This document shows positions 1-10,322 of a DNA stretch of 64,000 bases, piece after piece. Both the position numbers and the translations under genes were made by a program. Position 1 is the stretch's first letter. Every line of letters begins with the position of its first letter. Location: contig NZ_QOHJ01000006.1 of assembly GCF_003319185.1 (NCBI RefSeq), positions 62,001 through 126,000 on the forward strand, given 5' to 3'. This stretch comes from Blastococcus sp. TF02A-30. Lineage in GTDB: Bacteria > Actinomycetota > Actinomycetes > Mycobacteriales > Geodermatophilaceae. Below the pieces are notes generated by a model that was not told the DNA's origin, made no database searches, and saw only the letters and a program-made list of their open reading frames with translations.

Positions 1-1722
1 CGGGACCGGTAGCGGCTCCCCCTGGTCGAAGGAGACCTCGAGCATCCCGTCCTGGCTGGCCAGGTAGTTGAGCTGCACCGTCCAGGCACCGGCCATGATG
101 TCGGGTGCCACGGGGATGGTGACCGGGCGCCCGCCCTCCGCGATGTGGCCGCAGCCCGGGACCGGCCCCGCGGGGAGGACGCGGACGTCGGTGACGCGTC
201 CAGGGACCAGCCGCCCGGTGTCGTCGAGGACCGCGAGGTCGTCGGTGACCTTCGTGACCGCGACGCCGGTGGCGGCGAAGACGCGCGAGATCCGGTTGTA
301 CGGCGCAGCCGGGCCCCACACCACGTCGCTCGGCACGGGGGCATCCAGGATTGGGCGGCCGTACCCGGCCAGGGATGCGCGCGCGGTGTCCAGGTACTCG
401 GCGGTGCCGTCGGTGTCCCACGCCCGGTCGTACGCGACCGTCGACCAGGTGCTGAGCCCGACGAACAGCGCGGTGACGACGACCGCGGCGTCGCGACGCT
501 CGGTGCTGGTCAGGAGGCGGCGGAGGCCGGTCCGGGGCGGCGCCCGGAGGACCAGCGCGAGCCCGACGGCCACGACCAGGGTGGTCTCGGGGTAGTCGCG
601 CAGGCCCAGTGCGAGCCCGGCCGGTGCGGTCGAGGTCAGCCTGGTGGACACCATCAGCAGCGCACCGCCGACGACGTACCCGGCGAGCAGCCACCAGATC
701 ACGCCGGTGCCCTGCCGCCGCCAGGCGCTCCCGCCCACCGCGGCGGCGAGGGCGACGGCGGCGACGGTGACGAGGACCGTCGGCGGATCCACCCAGGGGC
801 CGCGCTCGAGCCAGAACAGGGGGCCGCCGACGAGGGTGGTGAGCACGCCGTCGACCAGCCGCAGGCGGACGGCCTCCACGGCGGTGGACACCAGCCCGGA
901 ACGCTCGGGCTCCACGAGCAGGGGGCCCATCGCCGCTGACCAGAACCACCACCACGTCCCGACCACCGCGGCACCGGCGGCCCACAGCCACCGGCCGGAG
1001 CGCAGCGCCGCCAGGAGGGGCCGGGGGGCGCCGTCCTGGCGCTGCACGACAGCGGCCGTGGCGAGGGCCACGACCGGGATGACCAGCGCCTTCTCGGCGA
1101 AGGCGAAGGTGAGCGCGAGCACGAGGGTGCCGCTGACCGCGTGCCGGGCGCGGCCGGTGCGCACCAGCTGCACGGCGTCGCCGCACACCCACGCCAGGCC
1201 GGCCACGAGCGGCACGGTCGTCACCGCGCTCGCCCAGGCGGACGACGCGGGGAGCGCCAGCGGGGCGAAGAGGTAGACGACGAGCGGCAGCAGGGCGACC
1301 GGGCGCGCACCCAGCAGCAACCGCAGCAGCCGCCAGACCGCCAGCGCCGCCGCGGTCTGGAACAGCAGGTTCACCGCGGCGAAGGGAACCGGGTCCAGCG
1401 GGGACAGCCGGGTGAGTGCGTCGGTGAGGAGGATGCCGGCGGGCAGGAAGCGCCCCTCGTACCCGTCGAGGAGCACGTCGGCCGTCAGCGGTGTCGTGGC
1501 CGTCCGCCCGATGAGGACGAGCTCGTCCTGGCCCAGGCCGCCGCGCGCCGCGACCCATCCCCGCAGCAGCAGGTGGACGGCGATCAGCGCGAACCCGGCG
1601 AGGGCTGCCCGTGGTGCTCCGTCGAGTCGGCGGACCAACGGGTGAGGCAGAGGTGTGCGCAGCGGCGTGCCGGCGGGTGGCGCGAGGACGTCCTCGCGGG
1701 TCACCGGTGCCTCCACGCTCAC
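1..1722 (-). CDS. Polytopic membrane protein, possibly GT-C-like (partial)
   Basis: The gene runs leftwards off the window, so about 574 N-terminal residues are visible and the C-terminus is missing. A cytoplasmic N-terminus of about 38 residues is followed by many hydrophobic segments to about residue 440, then a soluble extracytoplasmic region. The first external loop carries GGLGQDELVLIG with an Asp-Glu pair at about 66-67. This is where GT-C glycosyltransferases (ArnT/PMT type) keep their catalytic acid, so a polyprenyl-phosphate-sugar-dependent transferase is possible, but nothing else confirms it. The GTG start is chosen because TAGCAT (1731-1736) ends 8 nt upstream, as expected for a leaderless transcript. 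It is divergent from the amidotransferase gene. Confidence 0.7.
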   Translation of the reverse strand, partial: MSVEAPVTREDVLAPPAGTPLRTPLPHPLVRRLDGAPRAALAGFALIAVHLLLRGWVAARGGLGQDELVLIGRTATTPLTADVLLDGYEGRFLPAGILLTDALTRLSPLDPVPFAAVNLLFQTAAALAVWRLLRLLLGARPVALLPLVVYLFAPLALPASSAWASAVTTVPLVAGLAWVCGDAVQLVRTGRARHAVSGTLVLALTFAFAEKALVIPVVALATAAVVQRQDGAPRPLLAALRSGRWLWAAGAAVVGTWWWFWSAAMGPLLVEPERSGLVSTAVEAVRLRLVDGVLTTLVGGPLFWLERGPWVDPPTVLVTVAAVALAAAVGGSAWRRQGTGVIWWLLAGYVVGGALLMVSTRLTSTAPAGLALGLRDYPETTLVVAVGLALVLRAPPRTGLRRLLTSTERRDAAVVVTALFVGLSTWSTVAYDRAWDTDGTAEYLDTARASLAGYGRPILDAPVPSDVVWGPAAPYNRISRVFAATGVAVTKVTDDLAVLDDTGRLVPGRVTDVRVLPAGPVPGCGHIAEGGRPVTIPVAPDIMAGAWTVQLNYLASQDGMLEVSFDQGEPLPVP

Positions 1723-1918
1723 GGTCGGTGATGCTAGGCGGGGGTCGGACGGGGCGCGATCACCCGACCGGTGCGCCGGGTTGCGGGTGGACGGGCGAGC
1801 AGCGGCGCCCTGGCCCGGTCCAGGCGAGTTGCAGCACTCCGCAGCCGGCGGGCTCGCGCCGGCAAGGTTGCGCCGGACGTCCTGCACGAGGAGGAAGGCC
1901 CCCACCTACCATCCGCCC

Positions 1919-2647
1919 GTGCGGCCCTTCCTCCTCCTGTCCTCCCGCGCCGAGGACCTCGCCGCCGAGGAGGAGTACGGCTCCTTCCTCCGGTGCACCG
2001 GATTGGAGGAGCACGAGCTGCGCCGCATCCGGCTCGAGCGCGGCCCGCTGCCCGACCTCGAGCTGGACCGCTACGCCGGCATCGTGCTGGGCGGCGGCCC
2101 GTTCAACTCCAGCGATCCGGACGCGGAGAAGTCGGCGGTCCAGCGCCGGGTGGAGGCCGACCTCGCCCGGCTGCTGGACGAGGTGGTCGCCCGCGACGTG
2201 CCCTTCCTCGGCGCCTGCTACGGCATCGGGACGCTCGGCACGCACCAGGGTGGCGTGGTCGACCGCACCTACGGCGAGCCGATCTCCGCGGTCCGCGTGC
2301 GGTTGACGCCCGAAGGGCTCGTCGATCCGCTGCTGGCGGGGATGCCCGCGGAGTTCGAGGCGTTCGTCGGGCACAAGGAGGCATGCCGGGTGCTACCCCC
2401 GTCGGCGACCCTCCTGGCCGGTTCGGCGGGCTGCCCGGTGCAGATGTTCCGGGTCGGGCGCAACGTGTACGCCACCCAGTTCCACCCGGAGCTCGACGTG
2501 CCCGGCCTGATCACCCGCGTGCACGTCTACCAGCACGCCGGCTACTTCGACCCGGGGGAGCTGTCGGAGCTGGTGGACGGCATCCGGACCGCGGTCGTCA
2601 CGGAGCCCGGCCGGATCCTGGCCACGTTCGTCGCCCGTTACGGCTGA
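1919..2647 (+). CDS. Class I glutamine amidotransferase-like protein
   Basis: This 242-residue protein has the GATase1 fold signature: an oxyanion segment IVLGGGPFNSS at about 55-65, nucleophile Cys100 in FLGACYGIG, and the His189/Glu191 pair in QFHPE. It would release ammonia from glutamine. No synthase domain is fused or encoded nearby, so the acceptor is unknown. Stand-alone members of this GuaA-like group are common in actinobacteria and are often annotated as GMP synthase-like. Longer readings upstream are rejected because the GTG at 1919 has TACCAT (1907-1912) six nt before it and the protein homology begins there. Confidence 0.85.
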   Translation: MRPFLLLSSRAEDLAAEEEYGSFLRCTGLEEHELRRIRLERGPLPDLELDRYAGIVLGGGPFNSSDPDAEKSAVQRRVEADLARLLDEVVARDVPFLGACYGIGTLGTHQGGVVDRTYGEPISAVRVRLTPEGLVDPLLAGMPAEFEAFVGHKEACRVLPPSATLLAGSAGCPVQMFRVGRNVYATQFHPELDVPGLITRVHVYQHAGYFDPGELSELVDGIRTAVVTEPGRILATFVARYG

Positions 2648-2720
2648 GGGCGAGGTGACCGCGGTCGGTGCGTGGACGGTGGCCGGAGCCGTCGCCGACC
2701 GGTTCTGAGCCCCGGTCCGG

Positions 2721-3023
2721 TCAGGCGGAGCGGTCGCTGCCCCGGTAGGGCGTGCCGGCGTTGAAGACGTCGAGCGTGTAGCTGTCGAACCGCTCCCACG
2801 ACCGGCGGGTCAGGTGGCCCAGCCGCCGGGTGGGGCGACGGCGGTCGCTCCGGACCGGCGAGCGGCGGCCGGCCGCACGGCGGGCCGGCTGCGTGCCGGA
2901 CGCCTCGGCGGCGAAGGTGTCGGCGAGCTCGTGCGCGAGCTCGTCCTGGCCGGCCTCGAGGACCGAGTTCACCTTGCGCACGTAGTCGGCGTGCATGTCG
3001 GCGGTGAGTCGTGATGACGTCAT
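2721..3023 (-). CDS. Small basic hypothetical protein
   Basis: This is a 100-residue protein of unrecognised family. The first half is mixed helical (LTADMHADYVRKVNSVLEAG), the middle is a strongly basic Arg-rich stretch (about 45-75), and the end is acidic and aromatic. The ATG at 3023 is supported by an AGGAG ribosome site 9 nt upstream. A TAGACT hexamer at 3129-3134 could be its -10 box, leaving a leader of about 100 nt. It lies downstream of glnA but is separated from it by a strong terminator. No function is proposed. Confidence 0.6.
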   Translation of the reverse strand: MTSSRLTADMHADYVRKVNSVLEAGQDELAHELADTFAAEASGTQPARRAAGRRSPVRSDRRRPTRRLGHLTRRSWERFDSYTLDVFNAGTPYRGSDRSA

Positions 3024-3202
3024 GATGAATTGACTCCTGGATGTGCTCGGGTGTTCAGGTCTGCGGTGGGCACCCGGGCCGCGCTGTGGTCGGCGTCGTC
3101 GCCGGACCGGCCTCGCGGGCGCACCTCCAGTCTACGAGCGCACGCCCGCCGGCCGGGGGAACGCGGGGCGTCCATCCGGTGACCTTGCTCGCCCCCCGGA
3201 CG

Positions 3203-3245
3203 CATCGCGGCCCCCGACCTGACGAGCAGGTCGGGGGCCGCGATG
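3203..3245 (-). terminator. Intrinsic terminator of glnA
   Basis: A perfect 19-bp inverted repeat (arms 3203-3221 and 3227-3245, loop ACGAG) begins 11 nt past the glnA stop codon. It has no T-run, like many high-GC actinobacterial terminators. Confidence 0.85.
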
Positions 3246-3256
3246 GGCAGGCGCGA

Positions 3257-4693
<1,437 letters not shown>

Positions 4694-4727
4694 CGATCCT
4701 CCGGTGTTGGGCGAACAGCCGACCGGG

Positions 4728-4733
4728 ACGCTA
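4728..4733 (-). promoter_or_regulatory. Candidate -10 box of glnA
   Basis: TAGCGT on the minus strand lies 34 nt before the glnA ATG and just downstream of the GlnR box. It would give a leader of about 27 nt containing the GGAGG site. No clear -35 is visible, which fits activation by a factor bound at the adjacent box. Confidence 0.45.
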
Positions 4734-4743
4734 CGAGCGGGGA

Positions 4744-4781
4744 GTTGCCCCCCAATGTCCCGAGTGTTTCGGGGCGGTAAC
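4744..4781 (-). promoter_or_regulatory. GlnR box upstream of glnA
   Basis: On the minus strand four pentamers are spaced by exactly 6 nt: GTTAC (4777-4781), GAAAC (4766-4770), GACAT (4755-4759) and GCAAC (4744-4748). This matches the actinobacterial GlnR a-b-a-b consensus gTnAc-n6-GaAAc; the first pair is perfect and the second degenerate. GlnR is the OmpR-family regulator of nitrogen genes and glnA is its classic target. Confidence 0.8.
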
Positions 4782-4869
4782 AAGCGGCCCGGCGTGTCGT
4801 GGACCACTGCCGGCCCCCGGCACGCGCCGGCGCGCGGGGGAGCAGCGGACCTCTGACTACCCTGGCTCC

Positions 4870-5289
4870 ATGGTCAGGGATGCGCAGCCACCCTCTCAGG
4901 AGCGCGTCCGCGGCGCCTCCCTGGGGCTCCCCGCGGAGGGACCAGGGTCGCTCGGCGGCTTCAGCACCCGGATCGGCGCGTTCCTGGTCGACGCGGTCGG
5001 TTCCGCGCTCGTCGCCGGGCTGTTCACCGCACCGGAGCTGCCGCGGAACTGGAGCCTGCTGTCGTTCGCGCTGGTCACCGTGGTCACCCTCGTGCTGTTC
5101 GGGCAGACGCCGGGCATGCGGCTGTTCGGGCTGCGCCTGGCCCACCCGCACCCGCAGGCCAGGCTCGCCCCCTGGCGGGCAGTCGTCCGCACCGCGCTGC
5201 TCATGGTCCTGGTGCCCGCGCTGATCGTCGACGCCGACGGCCGCGGGCTGCACGACCGGCTGACCGGGACCGCCGTCGTCCGCGCCTGA
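4870..5289 (+). CDS. RDD family membrane protein
   Basis: This 139-residue protein has two or three hydrophobic segments (about 35-52, 62-78 and 108-122). It carries RDD-type residues: an Arg and Asp in the first segment (RIGAFLVDA), a [13 protein letters not shown] block, and a [15 protein letters not shown] tail. RDD proteins are poorly characterised; some are linked to ion transport. The position next to glnA matches the short RDD gene beside glnA1 in mycobacteria. The ATG has TACCCT (4858-4863) six nt upstream. Confidence 0.85.
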   Translation: MVRDAQPPSQERVRGASLGLPAEGPGSLGGFSTRIGAFLVDAVGSALVAGLFTAPELPRNWSLLSFALVTVVTLVLFGQTPGMRLFGLRLAHPHPQARLAPWRAVVRTALLMVLVPALIVDADGRGLHDRLTGTAVVRA

Positions 5290-5296
5290 GCCCGTC

Positions 5297-5686
5297 TCAG
5301 CGCGGCCCCGGTCTGCCGAGGTCCGTCACGGCCGCCGGGTCCACGGCTGCCCCCTCGCCCGCCGCCGGGTCGAAGATCTCCAGTTCGTGCAGCCGTCCGT
5401 CGACGAGGTGCAGGACGACGTCGACCGCCCGACCGGCGGGTCCCCGACCGGTCGCCCCGACGGCCCGGTGCCCCGGGAGCCCCGGCAGCGGGGGCGCCTG
5501 CAGCTGCACCGACGAGCAACCGCACCGGCACGTGCCCACGACGACGACCTCGGCTGGTCGCGCCGGCGACGGGGTGGCGACTGCGGCGACCAGGTACGTG
5601 AGCAGGTCCTGTTCGCCCGGCGCGATCGGGCGGGGGACGTCGAGCGGGGTGAACGCGGGCTCGCCGCTGTTCGGATCGGGCACCAC
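5297..5686 (-). CDS. Hypothetical protein with CxCGC motif
   Basis: This is about 129 residues and I do not recognise the family. A hydrophobic helix (LLTYLVAAVA) is followed by VVVVGTCRCGCSSVQL, a Cys cluster that could bind metal. A strand-rich segment then ends in VVLHLVDGRLHELEIFD, which resembles a small folded domain. Tandem GTG codons at 5686 and 5683 are the best start; a longer reading would run into the divergent acetyltransferase gene. Codon use is normal for the region. Confidence 0.6.
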   Translation of the reverse strand: MVPDPNSGEPAFTPLDVPRPIAPGEQDLLTYLVAAVATPSPARPAEVVVVGTCRCGCSSVQLQAPPLPGLPGHRAVGATGRGPAGRAVDVVLHLVDGRLHELEIFDPAAGEGAAVDPAAVTDLGRPGPR

Positions 5687-5764
5687 CGGAGCATGCGCGT
5701 CGGGTGGGGGCCCGGCACCTGATTCCGGTGGACGCGCGGCGGGCCTGCTCGCACACTGCGGGCC

Positions 5765-6316
5765 GTGATCATCCGCCGCGAGCAGCCGGCCGACCACGAT
5801 GCCGTCCGGGCGCTGCACCGGGCGGCGTTCGCCCGCGATCCGCTCACCGGCGCGGTGCGTGCGCCGGCGGACGTCCCCGAAGCGCGGCTCGTGGACGAGC
5901 TCCGCGAGGACTCCGGCTTCCTGCGGCACCTCTCGCTCGTCGCCGTGCGGGACGGCGTCCTGGCCGGGCACGTGATGGCCACTCGGGGGTGGCTGGAACC
6001 GACCGGCGCCCCGGCGCTGGGCCTCGGGCCGCTGGGCGTGCTCCCCGCCGAGCAGCGGAACGGCGTGGGCAGCTGCCTGGTGCACGCGCTGCTCGCGGTG
6101 GCCGAGGCCTGCGACGAAGGGCTGGTCGCGCTGCTCGGCGCGCCCGGCTACTACCGGCGCTTCGGGTTCCGCGCCGCCGCGGACCTCGGCGTCGGCGCTC
6201 CCGATCCGCGGTGGGGCGAGCACTTCCAGGCCCGGCAGCTGACCGGCCGGCCGTCCGGCGGCACGTTCCGCTACGCGGAGCCGTTCAGCCGCGTCGGCGG
6301 ACCTGCCGCTGGCTGA
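5765..6316 (+). CDS. GNAT N-acetyltransferase (YhbS-like)
   Basis: This 183-residue single-domain acetyltransferase is of the YhbS type. The acetyl-CoA pyrophosphate loop is visible as EQRNGVGSCLV at about 98-108, preceded by the beta-4 strand LGLGPLGVLP. The GYYRRFGF motif near residue 130 is typical of this subfamily. The substrate is unknown. The 3' end overlaps the convergent DUF4191 gene by 32 bp. Confidence 0.85.
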   Translation: MIIRREQPADHDAVRALHRAAFARDPLTGAVRAPADVPEARLVDELREDSGFLRHLSLVAVRDGVLAGHVMATRGWLEPTGAPALGLGPLGVLPAEQRNGVGSCLVHALLAVAEACDEGLVALLGAPGYYRRFGFRAAADLGVGAPDPRWGEHFQARQLTGRPSGGTFRYAEPFSRVGGPAAG

Positions 6317-7040
6317 CGCTCATCTGCCGCCCGCCCGGCATGGGACCGCCGGGCACCGGCATGCGCTGCCCGCCGAGGGCGGACACCCGCCGGGCGAGGG
6401 CGTTCAGCTCGGCCGCCGAGATGTTGCGGGGCAGCTTCATGATGTGCGAGCTGAGCTTGGGCAGCGGGATCTGGCCCTCGCCGTCACCGACGACGACGTC
6501 GTAGATGGGGGTGTCGCCGACGACCCGGGCGATCCGCTTCTTCTCCTGGGCGATCATGCCGCGCACGCGGGCCGGCGACCCCTCGCCGACCAGGATGACC
6601 CCGGGGCGGCCGAGCACGCGGTGGACGGCGTCGAGCTCGCGGGTTCCTGCGACGCCCGCGGAGACCCGCCAGTCACCGCGCATGCCGTCGAGCACCCAGG
6701 CCGCGGCACCCGGCTGGCCCTCGACCTGCCGGTAGGCCGAGCCCTGCGCCCGGCGGCCGAAGACGATCAGCGCGGCGAGGGCGCCGAACAGGATCGCCAC
6801 CGGGATGAAGACCAGCGGCAGGCTGAGCAGGATGCCCAGCAGCTCCACGACCGCGGCCACCGCCACGAAGGCGATGAGCATGATCCACGGCAGCTTCGGG
6901 TCGTTCTTCCGCGTCAGCGAGTACGCCTGCTTGATCAGGCGGACGTTGTTGCCGAGCTTCTTGAACCGGCCGACCTTGGGCTGGCCGTTCTTGTCCAGCT
7001 TCAGCGCCTTGCCCGCGTCCCCGGGCTTGCTGCGTGCCAT
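6285..7040 (-). CDS. DUF4191 membrane protein
   Basis: This 251-residue actinobacterial protein has a basic N-terminus, two adjacent membrane segments (about 52-92) and a cytoplasmic C-terminal domain ending in a Met/Gly/Arg-rich tail. It matches the DUF4191 family, which is almost always encoded beside lipA, as here, 51 nt before it in transcription order reversed. Function is unknown; the conserved pairing suggests a link to lipoate metabolism or simply old gene order. The ATG has TATCCT (7048-7053) seven nt upstream. Confidence 0.9.
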   Translation of the reverse strand: MARSKPGDAGKALKLDKNGQPKVGRFKKLGNNVRLIKQAYSLTRKNDPKLPWIMLIAFVAVAAVVELLGILLSLPLVFIPVAILFGALAALIVFGRRAQGSAYRQVEGQPGAAAWVLDGMRGDWRVSAGVAGTRELDAVHRVLGRPGVILVGEGSPARVRGMIAQEKKRIARVVGDTPIYDVVVGDGEGQIPLPKLSSHIMKLPRNISAAELNALARRVSALGGQRMPVPGGPMPGGRQMSVSQRQVRRRG

Positions 7041-7091
7041 GGCTCCCAGGATAGGGGCGTGGCCCGAGCGCTCCGGCGACGCGCCCGCGGA

Positions 7092-8066
7092 TCAGACCGT
7101 AGGAGTGAGGCCCCGGGCCGCGATGGCCTGCTGATACAGGCGGCCGGCGCGGTAGGAGCTGCGGACCAGCGGACCGGCCAGCACCCCCGGGAAGCCGATC
7201 TCCTCGGCGTCCTGCTGGAAGCCGACGAACTCGTCGGGCTTGACCCACCGGACGACGGGGTGGTGCCGCGGCGAGGGCCGCAGGTACTGGGTGATGGTGA
7301 GCAGGTCGCAGCCGGCGTCGTGCAGCGCCTGCATCGTCTCGCGGACCTCGTCGGGCTCCTCGCCCATGCCGAGGATCAGGTTGGACTTGGTGACCAGCCC
7401 GGCCTCGCGGGCGGCGGTGATGACGGCCAGCGAGCGCTCGAACCGGAACCCCGGGCGGATCCGCTTGAAGATGCGCGGCACGGTCTCGACGTTGTGCGCG
7501 AGCACCTCGGGCCGGGAGGAGAAGACCTCCGCCAGCTGCTCGGGGTCGGCGTTGAAGTCCGGGATCAGCAGCTCGACGCCGCAGCCCGGGAGAGCGGCGT
7601 GGATCTGGCGCACCGTCTCGGCGTAGAGCCAGGCGCCGCCGTCGGGCAGGTCGTCGCGGGCGACGCCGGTGACCGTGGCGTACTTCAGGCCCATGGTGGC
7701 CACGCTCTCGGCCACGCGCCGCGGCTCGTCCACGTCGTAGTCGGCCGGCTTGCCGGTGTCGATCTGGCAGAAGTCGCAGCGCCGGGTGCACTGGTCGCCA
7801 CCGATGAGGAAGGTGGCCTCCCGGTCCTCCCAGCACTCGTAGATGTTGGGGCAGCCGGCCTCCTCGCACACCGTGTGCAGCCCCTCGCGGCGGACCAGCG
7901 ACTTCAGCTCGGTGTACTCGGGCCCGGTCTTGAGCCGGGTCTTGATCCAGTCGGGCTTGCGCTCGATCGGGACCTGGGCGTTGCGCACCTCGAGGCGCAG
8001 GAGTTTCCGTCCGGCCGGCTCGATCCGCGCGTCGGGGGAGGGGATCGAGGGGGCCGTCTCGCTCAT
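7092..8066 (-). CDS. lipA: Lipoyl synthase
   Basis: This 324-residue radical SAM enzyme inserts two sulfurs into protein-bound octanoyl groups. Both iron-sulfur motifs are present: the auxiliary cluster [12 protein letters not shown] (about 67-78) and the radical [11 protein letters not shown] (about 93-100). Substrates here would include the E2 protein encoded at 23.9-25.8 kb and glycine cleavage protein H. The start at 8066 is chosen because TACCGT (8074-8079) and a weak GGAG site both precede this ATG; readings starting further upstream have no homology. Confidence 0.97.
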   Translation of the reverse strand: MSETAPSIPSPDARIEPAGRKLLRLEVRNAQVPIERKPDWIKTRLKTGPEYTELKSLVRREGLHTVCEEAGCPNIYECWEDREATFLIGGDQCTRRCDFCQIDTGKPADYDVDEPRRVAESVATMGLKYATVTGVARDDLPDGGAWLYAETVRQIHAALPGCGVELLIPDFNADPEQLAEVFSSRPEVLAHNVETVPRIFKRIRPGFRFERSLAVITAAREAGLVTKSNLILGMGEEPDEVRETMQALHDAGCDLLTITQYLRPSPRHHPVVRWVKPDEFVGFQQDAEEIGFPGVLAGPLVRSSYRAGRLYQQAIAARGLTPTV

Positions 8067-8093
8067 GATCTCCACGGTACCCGCGCGGACGAC

Positions 8094-8125
8094 GCAGCCC
8101 CCGTCGCGCGGGCGACGGGGGCTGC
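8094..8125 (-). terminator. Terminator between the Ala-rich protein gene and lipA
   Basis: A perfect 14-bp stem (8094-8107 with 8112-8125) and 4-nt loop lies 23 nt past the upstream stop codon. It separates that gene from the lipA promoter. Confidence 0.75.
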
Positions 8126-8148
8126 GGCGTGGAGCACGGTCGGGTGGA

Positions 8149-9225
8149 TCAGACCTGCTTGTCGTCGGGGCCGGCCGTCGGCCCCTCACCGGTGGCGTTG
8201 CCGCCGCTGGTGAACGGCTCGGGCGCGTCGGTGCCGTTGACGGTGGCGGTGTCGGGGCCGTCGCCCTCCACCAGCTGGGCGTCGCGGACGCCCATGTCGG
8301 ACTCGTTGGGCGCGGCGTCGCCGGACTGGTCGGCGGTGGAGACCGTCTTGCCTTCGGTGCTCGGGGAGCTGGGCACGGGATCCTCTCGGTAGCTGGGCAC
8401 CGGGCCGTCACCGGCGGGTGCGGGAGTCCAGTCGGTGCCCTTCGAGCGCCGGATCAGGACGAAGACGGCCGTACCCGCCGCGGCGAACACGAACACCCAC
8501 GGCCAGCGACGCGGCTCCTTCTCGATGCCGGTCTTCCGCTTCACCTGCTTGGCGGTGACGGCGGCCTTCTTCTCGAACTCGCGCCGCTTCTTCCCCGCCG
8601 CCTTGCGTGCCTTCTTGGCCGACCTGCGTGCGCGGCGGGTCGACTCGGCAGCGGCGGCGGCCAGCTCGGCGCGGCGGGCGTCGAGCTCGCTGCGCGCGCT
8701 GTCGACCCCGGCCAGCAGGGTCTCGCGAGCGCTGTCCAGCGCCGGGCCGACGGCGTCGCGGGCGGCCGCGACGCGCGGCGTCGCGTAGGCCAGGGCGGCG
8801 GTCTGCGCCGCGTCCAGGCGCGGGACGACGTCCTCGCGCAGTGCCTTCTGAGCTGCCTTCTGGGCCGCCTCCACCCGCGGAGCCAGGTCCGTCGCCGCCT
8901 TGCTGGCGGCGGCCTTCCCGGCGACGACGGCGGCGGCGACCTTGGGGGCGGCCGCCTCGCGAGCGGCCTCCACCCGCGGGACCAGCGCCTCGCGTGCCGC
9001 GTCCACCCGGGGAGCGAGGGTGTCCCGGGCCGTGGCCACGGCCGGTGCGGCGACCGCCGCGGCCGCGGCGATCTTGGGGGCGACCGCCTTCTGGGCGGCT
9101 TCGAGCCGGGGGCCGAGCTGCTCGGCCGCGAGGTGACCGGCCTGCGTGGCCGCCACCCCGATGTGGGCGAAACCCTCCTGGAGCTCGGCGCCGATGACCT
9201 GACCGCGCGTCTTCTTGCGGAACAC
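8149..9225 (-). CDS. Ala-rich helical-repeat protein with one membrane segment
   Basis: This 358-residue protein is dominated by 11-residue amphipathic repeats such as [11 protein letters not shown] and [11 protein letters not shown] (about 40-190), like apolipoprotein or LEA-type helices. A Lys/Arg-rich stretch follows (about 200-245), then one transmembrane segment ([18 protein letters not shown]) and a Ser/Gly/Asp-rich C-terminal tail. A role at the membrane surface, perhaps in stress or envelope shaping, is only inference. The GTG at 9225 is preferred over an in-frame ATG at 9258 because GGAGG lies 8 nt before it. A 14-bp hairpin terminates the gene. Confidence 0.75.
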   Translation of the reverse strand: MFRKKTRGQVIGAELQEGFAHIGVAATQAGHLAAEQLGPRLEAAQKAVAPKIAAAAAVAAPAVATARDTLAPRVDAAREALVPRVEAAREAAAPKVAAAVVAGKAAASKAATDLAPRVEAAQKAAQKALREDVVPRLDAAQTAALAYATPRVAAARDAVGPALDSARETLLAGVDSARSELDARRAELAAAAAESTRRARRSAKKARKAAGKKRREFEKKAAVTAKQVKRKTGIEKEPRRWPWVFVFAAAGTAVFVLIRRSKGTDWTPAPAGDGPVPSYREDPVPSSPSTEGKTVSTADQSGDAAPNESDMGVRDAQLVEGDGPDTATVNGTDAPEPFTSGGNATGEGPTAGPDDKQV

Positions 9226-9328
9226 GAGCTGCACCTCCACTAGATCGTCTCGGGCCATCCTGCCCGCTCACGCGGATGAGCACACCCCGAGATCAGCCGA
9301 GTGACCTGCGCCTCGCTAGCGTTCGGGC

Positions 9329-10258
9329 GTGCAGCTCCGGATCTTCACCGAACCCCAGATGGGCGCCACCTACGACGACCTGCTCGCGGTCGCCAGGCGC
9401 ACCGAGGAGACCGGCTTCGACGCCTTCTTCCGGTCCGACCACTACCTGACGATGGGCGGCGACGGCCTGCCCGGCCCGACCGACGCCTGGCTCACCCTCG
9501 CCGGCCTGGCCCGGGAGACCAGCCGGATCCGGCTGGGCACGCTGATGACCGCCGGCACCTTCCGGCTGCCCGGGCCGCTGGCGATCTCGGTCGCCCAGGT
9601 GGACCAGATGAGCGGTGGCCGGGTGGAGTTCGGCATCGGCTCGGGCTGGTTCGCCGAGGAGCACACCGCCTACGGCATCCCGTTCCCGCCGCTGGGCGAG
9701 CGGTTCGACCGCTACGAGGAGCAGCTCGCCGTCATCACCGGGCTGTGGGGCACGCCGCTGGGGGAGACGTTCGACTTCGACGGCCGGTACTACCAGCTGT
9801 CCGGCTCGCCGGCGCTGCCCAAGCCGGTGCAGGACGGCGGCATCCCGGTGCTGATCGGCGGCGGGGGCAGGAAGCGGACCCCGCGGCTGGCCGCTCGCTA
9901 CGCCGCCGAGTTCAACGTGCCGTTCATGTCGGCCGAGGAGAACGCCCGGTTGTTCGCCGGAGTCCGCGATGCCTGCGACGAGGCCGGGCGCGACCCGTCG
10001 TCCCTCGTGTACAGCTCGGCTCTGGTGCTCTGCGTGGGCAGGGACGAGGCCGAGCTCGCCCGCCGCGCCGCGGCGATCGGTCGCGACGTGGACGAGCTGC
10101 GCGAGCACGGCGTCGCCGGGACGCCGGCCGAGGCGGTCGACACGATCGGCCGCTACGCCGAGGCGGGCGCCCAGCGCGTGTACCTGCAGGTGCTGGACCT
10201 GTCCGACCTCGACCACCTGGACCTCGTCGCTGCGGAGGTGGCGCCCCAGCTGGGCTGA
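9329..10258 (+). CDS. LLM-class F420-dependent oxidoreductase
   Basis: This 309-residue luciferase-like TIM-barrel protein has the N-terminal block of F420-dependent members (GFDAFFRSDHYLTMGG, about 29-44) and the later VEFGIGSGW and PVLIGGGG motifs. It probably transfers hydride with coenzyme F420, though the substrate is not predictable. The GTG start has TAGCGT (9317-9322) six nt upstream. Downstream lies a separate DinB/ClbS-like gene. Confidence 0.88.
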   Translation: MQLRIFTEPQMGATYDDLLAVARRTEETGFDAFFRSDHYLTMGGDGLPGPTDAWLTLAGLARETSRIRLGTLMTAGTFRLPGPLAISVAQVDQMSGGRVEFGIGSGWFAEEHTAYGIPFPPLGERFDRYEEQLAVITGLWGTPLGETFDFDGRYYQLSGSPALPKPVQDGGIPVLIGGGGRKRTPRLAARYAAEFNVPFMSAEENARLFAGVRDACDEAGRDPSSLVYSSALVLCVGRDEAELARRAAAIGRDVDELREHGVAGTPAEAVDTIGRYAEAGAQRVYLQVLDLSDLDHLDLVAAEVAPQLG

Positions 10259-10322
10259 CCGGCATCGACGGACGGGACCTCCGTCCCTGCCCCGCCGTCG
10301 GCGAGGTGGTCACGATCAGCCC

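Noticed and set aside
68-1731. Several overlapping plus-strand reading frames
   Set aside because: They are Arg/Gly/Pro-rich antisense shadows of the leftward membrane protein, which has clear hydrophobic helices and proper codon bias.
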